A stretch of 64,000 nt of DNA from DASSQJ01 sp963773655 (lineage in GTDB: Bacteria > Actinomycetota > Actinomycetes > Actinomycetales > Dermatophilaceae), in the NCBI GenBank assembly GCA_963773655.1, contig CAVZBX010000003.1:372001-436000 (forward strand). Direction: 5' to 3'. Each line of letters starts with the position of its first letter. Positions within the stretch are counted from its first letter, which is position 1. A program made the translations under genes and the position numbers. Shown one piece after another: positions 29,131 through 37,996 of the stretch. The notes beneath the pieces are model-generated. The model was not told where the DNA came from and did not search any database. It was given only the letters and a program-made list of their open reading frames with translations.

Positions 29131-29685
29131 GTGACCGACATCGCCTCCGACCGCGCCCGGCTCCTCGACCTCGTCCGGGCCAGGGCCGTCGTCCACGGCC
29201 GGGTGACCCTGTCCTCGGGGCGCGAGGCCGACTACTACGTCGACCTGCGCCGGATCACCCTGGACGGCGAGGCGGCGCCGCTCGTCGGCCGGGTGATGCT
29301 CGACCTCGTCGCCGACCTCGACGTCGACGCCGTGGGTGGCCTCACCCTCGGAGCCGACCCGGTCGCCACCTCGATGCTTCACGCCCGGGCCGCCCAGGGC
29401 GGGAGGCTCGACGCCTTCGTCGTCCGCAAGGCCGGCAAGGCGCACGGGCTGCAGCAGCGGATCGAGGGCCCGTCGATCGAGGGACGCCGCGTCCTCGTCG
29501 TCGAGGACACCTCCACCACGGGTGCCTCACCGCTGGAGGCGGCCCGCGCCGCGCAGGAGGCCGGTGCGACGGTCGTCGCCGTGGCCACCATCGCCGACCG
29601 GGCCACCGGTGCCGCCGAGCGCTTCGCCGAGGCGGGGCTCGAGTACCGGCACGCCTACGGGCTCGCCGACCTCGGCCTCGGCTGA
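29131..29685 (+). CDS. pyrE: Orotate phosphoribosyltransferase
   Basis: A 184-residue PyrE that joins orotate to PRPP to form OMP in pyrimidine synthesis. The N-terminal motif VTLSSGREADYYVDLRRITL binds orotate, GLTLGADPVATS follows, and VVEDTSTTGASPLEAA is the PRPP-binding loop. The start is GTG 29131, close to a TACGGT -10-like element. No other pyr gene is adjacent. Confidence 0.95.
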   Translation: MTDIASDRARLLDLVRARAVVHGRVTLSSGREADYYVDLRRITLDGEAAPLVGRVMLDLVADLDVDAVGGLTLGADPVATSMLHARAAQGGRLDAFVVRKAGKAHGLQQRIEGPSIEGRRVLVVEDTSTTGASPLEAARAAQEAGATVVAVATIADRATGAAERFAEAGLEYRHAYGLADLGLG

Positions 29686-29725
29686 GACCGGGTCGACGAG
29701 CCCGTCGACACCGCGGCGGCGCGCC

Positions 29726-31174
29726 TCAGTAGTGGTCCGCCACCTGCTTGACCTCGCCGCTCTGGACCCGGTCGTAGTAGCCCCAGATCTCCTTGCGGAT
29801 CACCCTCGCCAGGATGTAGAGCCCGATGATGTTCGGGATGCTCATGAGGAAGATCGCGGAGTCGGAGAAGGCGAGCACCTTGTCGAGCGCCGCCACCGAG
29901 CCGATGACGGTGAGGATGAGGAAGAAGACCTTGAACACGTTCTCGGCGACCGTGCTGTCGCCGAAGAGGTACCCGGTGGCCTTCATCCCGTAGTAGGACC
30001 AGCTGAGCATCGTCGAGAACGCGAAGAGCACGACGGCCACGGCCAGCACGACCGGGAACCACGGCAGCACCGTCTCGAACGACCGTGAGGTCAGGTCGAC
30101 CCCACCGAGCTCGGTGGCGTCAGGGTCGTTCCACACGCCGGTGATGACGATCGTCAGCGCGGTCATCGTGCAGATGACCACGGTGTCGATGAACGGCTCG
30201 AGCATGGCGACGAAGCCCTCGGTGGCCGGCTCCTCGGTCTTGACGGCCGAGTGGGCGACCGAGGCCGAGCCCAGGCCCGCCTCGTTCGAGAACGCCGCGC
30301 GCTGGAAGCCGACGATCAGGGCGCCGACGACACCGCCGGCCACGCCCTCGCCGGTGAACGCGCCGGAGAAGATGTCGCCGAACGCTGCCGGCACCGAGCC
30401 GATGTTCCAGACGATGACGATGACGCAGGCGGTGAGGTAGAGCACCGCCATGAAGGGCACGACCTTCTCGGTGACCCGGGCGATGCTCTTGATCCCACCG
30501 ATGATGACGGCTCCGGCCGCGGCCGCGAAGACCAGGCCGACGATCCACGGGTTGTCCCCCAGGAAGGAGCCCTCACCACCGGTGACGGCGACGATCTGCG
30601 CGGTGGCCTGGTTGGACTGGAACATGTTGCCGCCGCCGACCGCGCCACCGATCATGAAGATGGCGAAGAAGACCGCGAGCACCTTGCCGAGCCCGGCCAT
30701 GCCGCGCTCGGCCAGCCCGTGGCGCAGGTAGTACATCGGCCCGCCGGACACGGAGCCGTCCTCGTGGTAGCGGCGGTACTTCACGCCGAGCATGCACTCG
30801 GCCATCTTGGTCGCCATGCCGAGCAGTCCCGCGATGATCATCCAGAAGGTGGCGCCGGGGCCGCCGAGGGAGATCGCCACGGCCACACCGGCGATGTTGC
30901 CGAGGCCGACGGTGCCGGACACGGCGGTGGCCAGCGCCTGGAAGTGGGTGACCTCACCGGCGTCGTCGGGGCTGGAGTACTTGCCCCGCACCAGGTCGAC
31001 CGACAGCTTCGGGCCGCGCACCTGCATGAACCCGAGCCACGCGGTGAAGAACGCCCCGGCGACGACGAGCCAGACGACGATGAGGGGCAAGGTGGCCCCC
31101 CCGATGTCGACCGAGTAGAAGACCCAGCCGGTCAGCCAGTCGGAGAACGAGTTGAACCAGTCGACGGGGTTCAT
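29726..31174 (-). CDS. Alanine/glycine:cation symporter (AGCS family)
   Basis: A 482-residue sodium-coupled amino-acid symporter with about eleven membrane helices. Family signatures are FQALATAVSGTVGLGNIAGV near residue 80, GGPMYYLRHGL, and NEAGLGSASVAHSAVKTEEP in the second half. It would import alanine or glycine. ATG 31174 overlaps the universal-stress-protein stop by one base (TGATG), so both are one operon with usp first. It lies convergent to pyrE. Confidence 0.92.
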   Translation of the reverse strand: MNPVDWFNSFSDWLTGWVFYSVDIGGATLPLIVVWLVVAGAFFTAWLGFMQVRGPKLSVDLVRGKYSSPDDAGEVTHFQALATAVSGTVGLGNIAGVAVAISLGGPGATFWMIIAGLLGMATKMAECMLGVKYRRYHEDGSVSGGPMYYLRHGLAERGMAGLGKVLAVFFAIFMIGGAVGGGNMFQSNQATAQIVAVTGGEGSFLGDNPWIVGLVFAAAAGAVIIGGIKSIARVTEKVVPFMAVLYLTACVIVIVWNIGSVPAAFGDIFSGAFTGEGVAGGVVGALIVGFQRAAFSNEAGLGSASVAHSAVKTEEPATEGFVAMLEPFIDTVVICTMTALTIVITGVWNDPDATELGGVDLTSRSFETVLPWFPVVLAVAVVLFAFSTMLSWSYYGMKATGYLFGDSTVAENVFKVFFLILTVIGSVAALDKVLAFSDSAIFLMSIPNIIGLYILARVIRKEIWGYYDRVQSGEVKQVADHY

Positions 31175-31605
31175 CACGGCACCACCGTCACGGGGACCTT
31201 GGCGTGCTGGACCAGCCGGCTCGCCACGCTGCCGAAGATCGCCTCGCGCAGGCCGGAGTCACCGGTGCGGCCGACGATGATGTGGATCGCCTTGTGGTCC
31301 TCGGCGATGTCGAGGATGGTGTCCGACGGCTTGCCGTGGTGCACGACCTCCTCGTGGGGAACCCCGCCGCTCTCGGCGATCCTGCTCATCGGGTCGAGGA
31401 TCTGCTCGTTCGCGGCCTCGATCTCGCGCTGGCGCTCGCGGTGCCGGTGCTCGTTCTCGGAGGGGGTGGTGAACGAGTACGGGGTCCACGGGATCACGTG
31501 GACGAGGACCACCTTCCAGTTGTTGTGCTGGGCGCGATCCACGGCGAACTCCACGGCACGGGTGGAGACGTCGCTGTTGTCGACCCCGACGACGACGGTG
31601 TCCAT
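31174..31605 (-). CDS. Universal stress protein (UspA family)
   Basis: A 143-residue single-domain Usp. The ATP-binding signature G-2x-G-9x-G-S is visible in VGRTGDSGLREAIFGSVAS, and the N-terminal strand is VVVGVDNSDVSTRAV. It is translationally coupled to the amino-acid symporter downstream, an arrangement suggesting control of, or binding to, the transporter. GGGAGG lies upstream of ATG 31605. Confidence 0.92.
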   Translation of the reverse strand: MDTVVVGVDNSDVSTRAVEFAVDRAQHNNWKVVLVHVIPWTPYSFTTPSENEHRHRERQREIEAANEQILDPMSRIAESGGVPHEEVVHHGKPSDTILDIAEDHKAIHIIVGRTGDSGLREAIFGSVASRLVQHAKVPVTVVP

Positions 31606-31722
31606 GTATGACCTCCCGGTCCTACGATCGGTGTGGTCCGCGTCACCCTAGCGGGGTCCGTGTGACGGGCGCCACACTCCGGCCCGTACGATTTCCGCAG
31701 GGAGAATAGTCAGGAGACATCC

Positions 31723-32385
31723 GTGAGCACCGGCATCATCGTCGTGATCGTCCTCGTCGTCGTCGTGGTCGCCCTGGCCGGCTGGGCGGTCGCCGCCTAC
31801 AACGGGCTCGTCCGGCTGCGCAACCTCGTGCAGGAGGCCTGGCGGCAGATCGACGTCGAGCTCACCCGCCGCCACGACCTCATCGGCAACCTCGTCGAGA
31901 CCGTCAAGGGCTACGCGGCGCACGAGCGCGGGACGCTCGAGGACGTCGTGCGGGCCCGCTCGGCCGCCATGGCACCCGGGCAGTCGCCGGGCCAGCAGGC
32001 GCAGAGCGAGAACCTGCTCAGCCAGGCGCTCGGGCGGCTGATCGCCGTCGCGGAGGCCTACCCCGACCTCAAGGCCAACGAGAACTTCGCCGCACTGCAG
32101 GCCGAGCTGACCACCACCGAGGACCGGATCGCCTCGGCGCGGCGCTACTACAACGCGACCGTCCGCGACCTCAACACCCGCGTCGAGACGGTGCCCGCCA
32201 ACGTCGTCGCCGGCCTGTTCCACGTCGAGCGGGCCGAGTACTTCGAGGCAGACGACGAGCAGCGGGAGGCTCCCCGCGTCGACTTCGGCCAGCGCGACGC
32301 GACCATCCCGCCGCCGGGGTCCTATCGTGGCGCCGAGCCGACCTCCCGGCCGGCCGCCGACCCGAGGGAACCCCCGAGCGCCTGA
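31723..32385 (+). CDS. LemA family protein
   Basis: A 220-residue LemA protein: one N-terminal membrane helix (IIVVIVLVVVVVALAGWAV), then a helical bundle with the family signature WRQIDVELTRRHDLIGNLVETVKGYA cut here into its usual parts, and RYYNATVRDLNTRVE. Function of LemA proteins is unclear; in actinobacteria they often sit beside stress or tellurite-type genes. GTG 31723 is preceded by AGGAGA and by a TACGAT -10 at about 31687. It is the probable first gene of the ten-gene run ending at 44639. Confidence 0.9.
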   Translation: MSTGIIVVIVLVVVVVALAGWAVAAYNGLVRLRNLVQEAWRQIDVELTRRHDLIGNLVETVKGYAAHERGTLEDVVRARSAAMAPGQSPGQQAQSENLLSQALGRLIAVAEAYPDLKANENFAALQAELTTTEDRIASARRYYNATVRDLNTRVETVPANVVAGLFHVERAEYFEADDEQREAPRVDFGQRDATIPPPGSYRGAEPTSRPAADPREPPSA

Positions 32386-32431
32386 CCGGCGTCCCACGGA
32401 CCCCCGACCCCCACGGAAGGTGCCCCCCACC

Positions 32432-33661
32432 ATGAGCTCCGACGACGCCGCCGCCGCGGCCCCCCTCGCGCCCCCCGAGGGCGTGCTGACGCTCAGCGCG
32501 CCGGAGCCCCCGAAGCCGGTCACCACCACGCAGGCGCCCCGGATGGCACCCGCGGTCCAGGCCGACGCCGTGCCGGCGCTCGACAACCGGGTCGACACGT
32601 TCATGCAGGCACTCACCAGCGCCGCGCCGCGCAGTCCGGAGTTCGCCCAGCAGGCCGAGGTCGTGCGCACCATGGGGGACGCCGACATCCGCAAGGCCGC
32701 CGAGACCTCCAACCGGTTGCTCCAGCAGCCGGTGCGGGCACTGAAGGAGGGTGGGCTCGCCGAGGGCTCGACCGTGGGCAGGACCCTGCTCGAGCTGCGC
32801 CGCACCGTCGAGGACCTGGACCCCAGCCAGGTCACCGGGGGCCGCAGGATCCTCGGCGTCATCCCGTGGGGCGACAAGGTGGTCGACTACTTCCGCCGCT
32901 ACCAGAGCGCCCAGAGCCAGCTCGACGGCATCCTGCACAGCCTGCGCAGCGGTCAGGACGAGCTCACCCGCGACAACGTCGCGCTCGGCCTCGAGAAGAC
33001 CAACCTCTGGGCGGCGATGGGCCGGCTCAACCAGTACGTCTACATCGCCGAGCGCCTCGACGAGAAGGTCGCGGCGCGGGTCGCCGAGCTCGAGCTGTCC
33101 GACCCGGACGCCGCGAGGGCGCTGAGCCAGGACGTGCTGTTCTACGTGCGGCAGAAGCACCAGGACCTGCTGACGCAGCTCGCGGTCTCGATCCAGAGCT
33201 ACCTGGCGATCGACGTCATCATCAAGAACAACATCGAGCTCATCAAGGGTGTCGACCGCGCCTCGACCACCACGGTCGGCGCGCTGCGCACCGCGGTCAT
33301 CGTGGCCCAGGCCCTCGGAAACCAGAAGCTCGTCCTCGACCAGATCTCCGCGCTGAACCGCACCACGTCCGGCCTGATCGAGCGCACCTCGGAGATGCTC
33401 CGCGACAACTCCGCGGCCATCCAGGAGCAGGCCGCCTCGAGCACCCTCGGGATGCCCGAGCTCCAGGCGGCGTTCCAGAACATCTACGCGACGATGGACT
33501 CGATCGACGAGTTCAAGCTCAAGGCGCTGGACTCGATGGCGCAGACGATCGGGGTGCTCGAGACCGAGGTCGACAAGTCCAAGGAGTACCTGGCGCGGGT
33601 GCACGCCCAGGACCAGCGGGGGGCCCAGGACCTGGACCTCGGGGCCACCCCGGGCCAGTGA
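32432..33661 (+). CDS. TelA/KlaA-family toxic-anion-resistance-type protein
   Basis: A 409-residue helical protein of the TelA family. After a Pro/Ala-rich N-terminus, typical stretches are LRRTVEDLDPSQVTG, ILGVIPWGDKVVDYFRRY, QDELTRDNVALGLEKTNLW and SYLAIDVIIKNNIELIKGVD. TelA proteins are linked to tellurite resistance and membrane-stress (Ter) systems and often co-occur with VWA and AAA proteins, as here. ATG 32432 starts 46 bases after LemA. Cytoplasmic, biochemical activity unknown. Confidence 0.9.
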   Translation: MSSDDAAAAAPLAPPEGVLTLSAPEPPKPVTTTQAPRMAPAVQADAVPALDNRVDTFMQALTSAAPRSPEFAQQAEVVRTMGDADIRKAAETSNRLLQQPVRALKEGGLAEGSTVGRTLLELRRTVEDLDPSQVTGGRRILGVIPWGDKVVDYFRRYQSAQSQLDGILHSLRSGQDELTRDNVALGLEKTNLWAAMGRLNQYVYIAERLDEKVAARVAELELSDPDAARALSQDVLFYVRQKHQDLLTQLAVSIQSYLAIDVIIKNNIELIKGVDRASTTTVGALRTAVIVAQALGNQKLVLDQISALNRTTSGLIERTSEMLRDNSAAIQEQAASSTLGMPELQAAFQNIYATMDSIDEFKLKALDSMAQTIGVLETEVDKSKEYLARVHAQDQRGAQDLDLGATPGQ

Positions 33662-33667
33662 TCCGTC

Positions 33668-34261
33668 GTGGGGCTCCGTGAGTGGCTGGCGGCTCGTGCC
33701 GGGAGCGGCGCCGGCGAGGCGCTGCCGGCGCCACCCGGTGACGCCGAGATCACGGCCGCCCTCGACCGGGTCGCCGCAATGCTCGACGAGGGTCGTGCCC
33801 CCGCGGTGGTGCGGGCCCGGGTGACCCGGGTCGACGGACTGATCCGCGCCATCCTGCCCCGCCTCCCGGAGCTCGGGGTCGGCAGCGCCGACGGCTACGC
33901 CGTGGTGGCCACGGCCACCGACTACCTCCCCGGGACCGTCGACGGCTACCTGCGCCTGCCGCGCGACTGGGCCGACAGCCGCCCCATCGAGGAGGGCCAG
34001 AGCGCGCTCATGGTGCTCGTCGACCAGCTCGAGCTGCTCGCGGCGACGATGGAGCGGATGCTCGACGCCGCCGTCCACTCCGACGCCCAGGCCCTCGTGG
34101 CGCACGGGCTGTTCCTCGAGAGCCGGTTCGGGGCACCGGCGTCCGGCGGGTCGCTCGACCTCGGCACCGGGGTCACCCCGGAGGGCGGTGCGGGAACCGC
34201 GGGCCCCGGCCCGCACGTCCCACCGGTGCCGACCCGGAACACCCTCGACCTGGAGCCGTGA
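33668..34261 (+). CDS. Hypothetical protein of the TelA-PknG operon
   Basis: A 197-residue soluble protein from GTG 33668, six bases after TelA. Mainly helical (ITAALDRVAAMLDEGRAP, LMVLVDQLELLAATMERML), with a disordered Gly/Pro tail ending RNTLDLEP. No family recognised. Its position between TelA and the AAA ATPase, with one-base overlap to the next gene, ties it to the same process; it may bridge TelA and the ATPase. Confidence 0.75.
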   Translation: MGLREWLAARAGSGAGEALPAPPGDAEITAALDRVAAMLDEGRAPAVVRARVTRVDGLIRAILPRLPELGVGSADGYAVVATATDYLPGTVDGYLRLPRDWADSRPIEEGQSALMVLVDQLELLAATMERMLDAAVHSDAQALVAHGLFLESRFGAPASGGSLDLGTGVTPEGGAGTAGPGPHVPPVPTRNTLDLEP

Positions 34262-35724
34262 TGACGCCCGCACCGGACGCGCCGCACGTGCCGCTCGCGG
34301 CCGCGCTCGCCACGCTCGCCGAGACCGCCCGCCGGGCCGGCCTGGACCCCACGGCGGCGCGGGCCGAGGGCGAGGCCCTCGCCGCCACCGTCGCCGAGCC
34401 GGCTCGGGGCGCCTTCGTCGACTGGGCCGCCGCCACCGGGCCCGGCCGGGGTGCCGAGGACTTCACCCGGGCGGCCTCGCGGGCCCGGCGGTGGCGGTCC
34501 GTCCCGACCCCGCTGCTCGGCGGGCTCGCCGGGCGGTCACACCCGCAGGCGTCGGCCTACGCCCGCGCCCTGGCGCAGGTCTGCACCGCCGCCACCGGCC
34601 TCGGCGACCCCACGCCTCGGGTCCTCGGCAACGCCGCGACGGCGTCGAGCGCCCAGCTCGGCGTCCTCGGCCCGCGCCCGGGGCCCCCCACGCCGTCGCC
34701 GCGACTGCCCACCCTCGACCTCGAGGGTCTCGACGACTGGGCCCCCGGCGCCTTCCCGGGCCTCGGCGGGACCCCGGTGCCACCGTCCTCGCCGAGCCCG
34801 GAGCCGGGCGCCGTGGCGCCCGGGGCCCACCCGGTGGCGCCGGGCGAGGTCGAGCCGGCCACCGAGCCCGCCGAGCCCGCCGAGGCCGCCGCGGGCACTG
34901 AGGCGGCACCGGCGCCCAGCCTCGAGGACCTGCTCGCCGAGCTCGACGCCCTCATCGGCCTCACCGAGGTCAAGGCCGAGATCCACCGCCAGGTGGCGGT
35001 GCTGCGCATCGAGTCCAAGCGGGAGCGTGCCGGGCTGCGGACCCCCTCCCTCACCCGCCACCTCGTCTTCACCGGCAACCCCGGCACGGGCAAGACCACC
35101 GTCGCCCGGCTCGTGGCCGGCATCTACCGCGCCCTCGGCCTGCTGTCGTCGGGACAGCTCGTCGAGGTCGACCGGAGCGAGCTGGTCGCCGGCTACCTGG
35201 GGCAGACCGCGCTCAAGACCGCCGAGCTCGTGGCGTCCGCCGACGGCGGGGTGCTGTTCGTCGACGAGGCCTACAGCCTCGCCGGCGACCAGTACGGCAC
35301 CGAGGCCGTCGACACCCTCGTGAAGGAGATGGAGGACCGGCGCGACGACCTCGTCGTCGTGGTCGCCGGTTACCCCGTCCCGATGGCGGTGTTCATCAGC
35401 CAGAACCCGGGTCTGGAGAGCCGGTTCCGCACGACCATCGAGTTCGCCGACTACAGCGAGGACGAGCTCGTCGCGATCTTCCGCCTCCTGGCGGGCAACG
35501 CGGACTACGACGTCGACGACACCGTCGAGCACCGCTTCCGGACCCTCCTCGCCGGGGCCTCGCGCGGGCCGAGCTTCGGCAACGGCAGGTTCGCCCGCAA
35601 CGTCCTCGAGGCGGCGATCGGCCGGCACGCGTGGCGGCTGCGCGAGGTGGAGGAACCCAGCGTCGAGCAGCTGCGCGGGCTGGAACCCGACGACCTGGTC
35701 GTCGAGAAGGAGGAGCCCCGATGA
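34261..35724 (+). CDS. CbxX/CfxQ-type AAA ATPase
   Basis: A 487-residue ATPase. The first ~220 residues are helical, then Pro/Ala/Glu-rich, of unknown role. The AAA module (about 225-487) starts LEDLLAELDALIGLTEVKAE and has Walker A FTGNPGTGKTTVARLV (about 271-279), Walker B GVLFVDEAYSL (about 329-339) and SRFRTTIEFADYS with sensor arginines. Close relatives are CbbX Rubisco activase and the EccA ATPases, which remodel protein assemblies. Start ATG 34261 or GTG 34258; either overlaps the previous stop. Confidence 0.9.
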   Translation: MTPAPDAPHVPLAAALATLAETARRAGLDPTAARAEGEALAATVAEPARGAFVDWAAATGPGRGAEDFTRAASRARRWRSVPTPLLGGLAGRSHPQASAYARALAQVCTAATGLGDPTPRVLGNAATASSAQLGVLGPRPGPPTPSPRLPTLDLEGLDDWAPGAFPGLGGTPVPPSSPSPEPGAVAPGAHPVAPGEVEPATEPAEPAEAAAGTEAAPAPSLEDLLAELDALIGLTEVKAEIHRQVAVLRIESKRERAGLRTPSLTRHLVFTGNPGTGKTTVARLVAGIYRALGLLSSGQLVEVDRSELVAGYLGQTALKTAELVASADGGVLFVDEAYSLAGDQYGTEAVDTLVKEMEDRRDDLVVVVAGYPVPMAVFISQNPGLESRFRTTIEFADYSEDELVAIFRLLAGNADYDVDDTVEHRFRTLLAGASRGPSFGNGRFARNVLEAAIGRHAWRLREVEEPSVEQLRGLEPDDLVVEKEEPR

Positions 35725-37028
35725 GCCAGCAGACGGCGGCCCGGCCGCGCCCCCCGGCCCCGGGTGTGGCCGGCGCACCCCCCGCCCCCGCGGCGCCGGG
35801 AGCCCGTCGTGGTGGCGTGCTTCGGCCGCTGACCCGGGGCTCGACGCCCGCCGCGCTGAGGCGGCTGCGCACCCTCGCGACGGTGACCGTGCTCGTCGCG
35901 ACCGCGGTCTCGTCGCTCCTGCTCGTCCTCGGGTGGGACGCCAACCGCTCGGCGGCCGCCGACACCGAGCAGCTCATCCGCGCCCAGGCCATCGAGACCG
36001 ACCTGCTGCGAGCCGACGCCCTGGCGACCAACGCCTTCCTCGTCGGCGGCCTGGAGAGCGAGGCCCAGCGCAGCGCCTACGACGCCGCCCTGGCCTCGGT
36101 CACCACCGGCATCGTGGCCGCGGCCGAGGCCCAGCCGGCCGACCGCGAGGTGCTGGCCCGGCTCAACACCGCCGTCATCGAGTACGCGTCGACGATCGAG
36201 CTGGCGCGCGCCAACAACCGTCAGGGCCTGCCCGTCGGTGGCGCCTACCTGCGCCAGGCGAGCAGCGAGCTGCGCGCCACCGCGCTCCCGCTGACCGACG
36301 CGCTCGTCACCGCCAACGCCGAGCGCGCCGAGTCGGCGATGGCCGGCCAGCACCCGTGGTGGCTCCTCGGCGTGGCGGCGCTCACCATCGTGGTGCTGTT
36401 CCTCGTCAACCGCTGGGTCGCCCGGCGGTTCCGGCGGTTCGTCAACGTCGGCCTTGCCGTCGCTGCACTGGCCGTCGTCGTCGCCGGGGCCGTCGCCGTC
36501 GCCGTGGCGGGGACGCGAGCCGGTGACAACGACGCGGTGCGGAACACCTCGTACGCCGTCGTCGTCGACGGCGCCGCCGCCCGCACGGCCGCCAACGACG
36601 CGAAGTCGGACGAGAGCCTGCGCCTCATCGCGCGCGGGTCCGGCCAGGCCTTCGAGGACGCCTGGACCGCCGCTGCCGCGGAGGTCGACGACGCACTCGT
36701 CGTCGCGGGCGACGCGACGGTGCGCCTGCAGTGGCAGGCCTACGTCGACCGGCACGCCGAGGTGGTGGCCCTCGACGAGGCGGGGCGCTGGGACGACGCG
36801 GTGGAGCTGGCCACCACCGAGGGGCCCGACGGCAGCACGGCGGCCTTCACGGCCTTCGACGACTCGATGGCCCAGGTGGTCTCCGACGCCGCAGCCTCGG
36901 CCACGGCCTCGCTGCGCAGCAGCACCTGGCTGCTCCTCGCGGCCGCCGGGCTGTGGGTGGTGCTGGGCCTGGCCGCCGCGGCGGCCGCCTGGCGGGGCGT
37001 GTCGGTCCGGCTCGGGGAGTACTCGTGA
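35721..37028 (+). CDS. glnX: GlnX-like membrane sensor protein
   Basis: A 435-residue membrane protein with four helices arranged as two extracytoplasmic loops: TM1 near residue 55, loop of ~140 residues (ADTEQLIRAQAIETDLLRAD and ATNAFLVGG, chemoreceptor-like), TM2 and TM3 near 215-265, a second similar loop (AANDAKSDESLRLIARG), and TM4 near the C-terminus. Size, topology and the glnX-glnH-pknG order match mycobacterial GlnX, which couples amino-acid-bound GlnH to the kinase PknG. ATG 35721 overlaps the ATPase stop by four bases. Confidence 0.8.
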   Translation: MSQQTAARPRPPAPGVAGAPPAPAAPGARRGGVLRPLTRGSTPAALRRLRTLATVTVLVATAVSSLLLVLGWDANRSAAADTEQLIRAQAIETDLLRADALATNAFLVGGLESEAQRSAYDAALASVTTGIVAAAEAQPADREVLARLNTAVIEYASTIELARANNRQGLPVGGAYLRQASSELRATALPLTDALVTANAERAESAMAGQHPWWLLGVAALTIVVLFLVNRWVARRFRRFVNVGLAVAALAVVVAGAVAVAVAGTRAGDNDAVRNTSYAVVVDGAAARTAANDAKSDESLRLIARGSGQAFEDAWTAAAAEVDDALVVAGDATVRLQWQAYVDRHAEVVALDEAGRWDDAVELATTEGPDGSTAAFTAFDDSMAQVVSDAAASATASLRSSTWLLLAAAGLWVVLGLAAAAAAWRGVSVRLGEYS

Positions 37029-37996
37029 GCACCCGCCGCCTCGCGGCCGTCCTCGGGCTCGCCGCCGCCCTCGTCGCCGGCTGCGGCTACAGCCCGACCC
37101 CGCTGCCGGCCTCGCCGACGCCCTCGACCTCCGCCACGGGCGGGAGCACGGCGTCGCCGACCACGGCACCGGAGTGCGACGACGCGCTCGAGTCGTACGC
37201 CCCGGAGGGGCCGCTTCCCGAGCCCGGCGCGATGCCACGGGGCTCGACCATGGAGCAGATCCGGGAGCGGGGCCGGCTGGTCGCGGGGGTGTCGGCCGAC
37301 ACCTACCTGTTCGGGTCGCGCAACCCGTTCACCGGCCGGATCGAGGGCTTCGACATCGACGTCGTCAACGCCATCGCGGCCGCGATCTTCGGCGAGGCCA
37401 AGGGCCACGTGCAGCTGCGGGTGATCACCGCCGCCGACCGCATCCCGCTGCTCCAGGAGGGCGAGGTCGACGTCGTGGTCCGCACGATGACGATCACGTG
37501 CGAGAGGTGGACGCAGATCGCGTTCTCCAGCGAGTACTACCGGGCGGGCCAGAAGCTGCTCGTGCGCGAGGGGTCCGACGTCACCGGCCTGGACCAGCTC
37601 GACGGGGTGCGGGTCTGCGCGCCCGCGGGCACCTCGAGCCTGCGGACCCTCGAGACCGAGGCCCCCGGGGCGATCGCGGTACCCGCGGCCAACCACACGG
37701 GCTGCCTCGTGCTGTTCCAGGAGGGCGGGGTCGACGCGATCACCGGCGACGACACGGTGCTCGCCGGGCTCGCCGCCCAGGACCCCTACGCGGTGGTCGT
37801 CGGCGACGCCTTCACCGACGAGCCCTACGGCGTCGGCATCGCCTCCGACGAGGTCGACCTCGTGCGGTTCGTCAACGCCGTCCTGGAGCAGACCCGCACC
37901 GACGGCCGCTGGACGGCCAGCTACGACCGGTGGCTGGCCGACACGCTCGGGCCGGCGCCGCAGCCCCCGGCCGCACGGTACGGACGCACCCCGTGA
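37025..37996 (+). CDS. glnH: GlnH-like solute-binding lipoprotein
   Basis: A 323-residue lipoprotein with signal peptide and lipobox LVAGC (Cys 20), a Ser/Thr/Pro linker, and a periplasmic-binding-protein type 3 domain: GRLVAGVSADTYLFG, GFDIDVVNAIAAAIFGE, ADRIPLLQEGEVDVVVRTMT, and GVGIASDEVDLVRFVNAVLE. In mycobacteria GlnH binds aspartate or glutamate and signals through GlnX to PknG rather than feeding a permease. No ABC transporter genes adjoin it. GTG 37025 overlaps the glnX stop. Confidence 0.88.
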   Translation: MSTRRLAAVLGLAAALVAGCGYSPTPLPASPTPSTSATGGSTASPTTAPECDDALESYAPEGPLPEPGAMPRGSTMEQIRERGRLVAGVSADTYLFGSRNPFTGRIEGFDIDVVNAIAAAIFGEAKGHVQLRVITAADRIPLLQEGEVDVVVRTMTITCERWTQIAFSSEYYRAGQKLLVREGSDVTGLDQLDGVRVCAPAGTSSLRTLETEAPGAIAVPAANHTGCLVLFQEGGVDAITGDDTVLAGLAAQDPYAVVVGDAFTDEPYGVGIASDEVDLVRFVNAVLEQTRTDGRWTASYDRWLADTLGPAPQPPAARYGRTP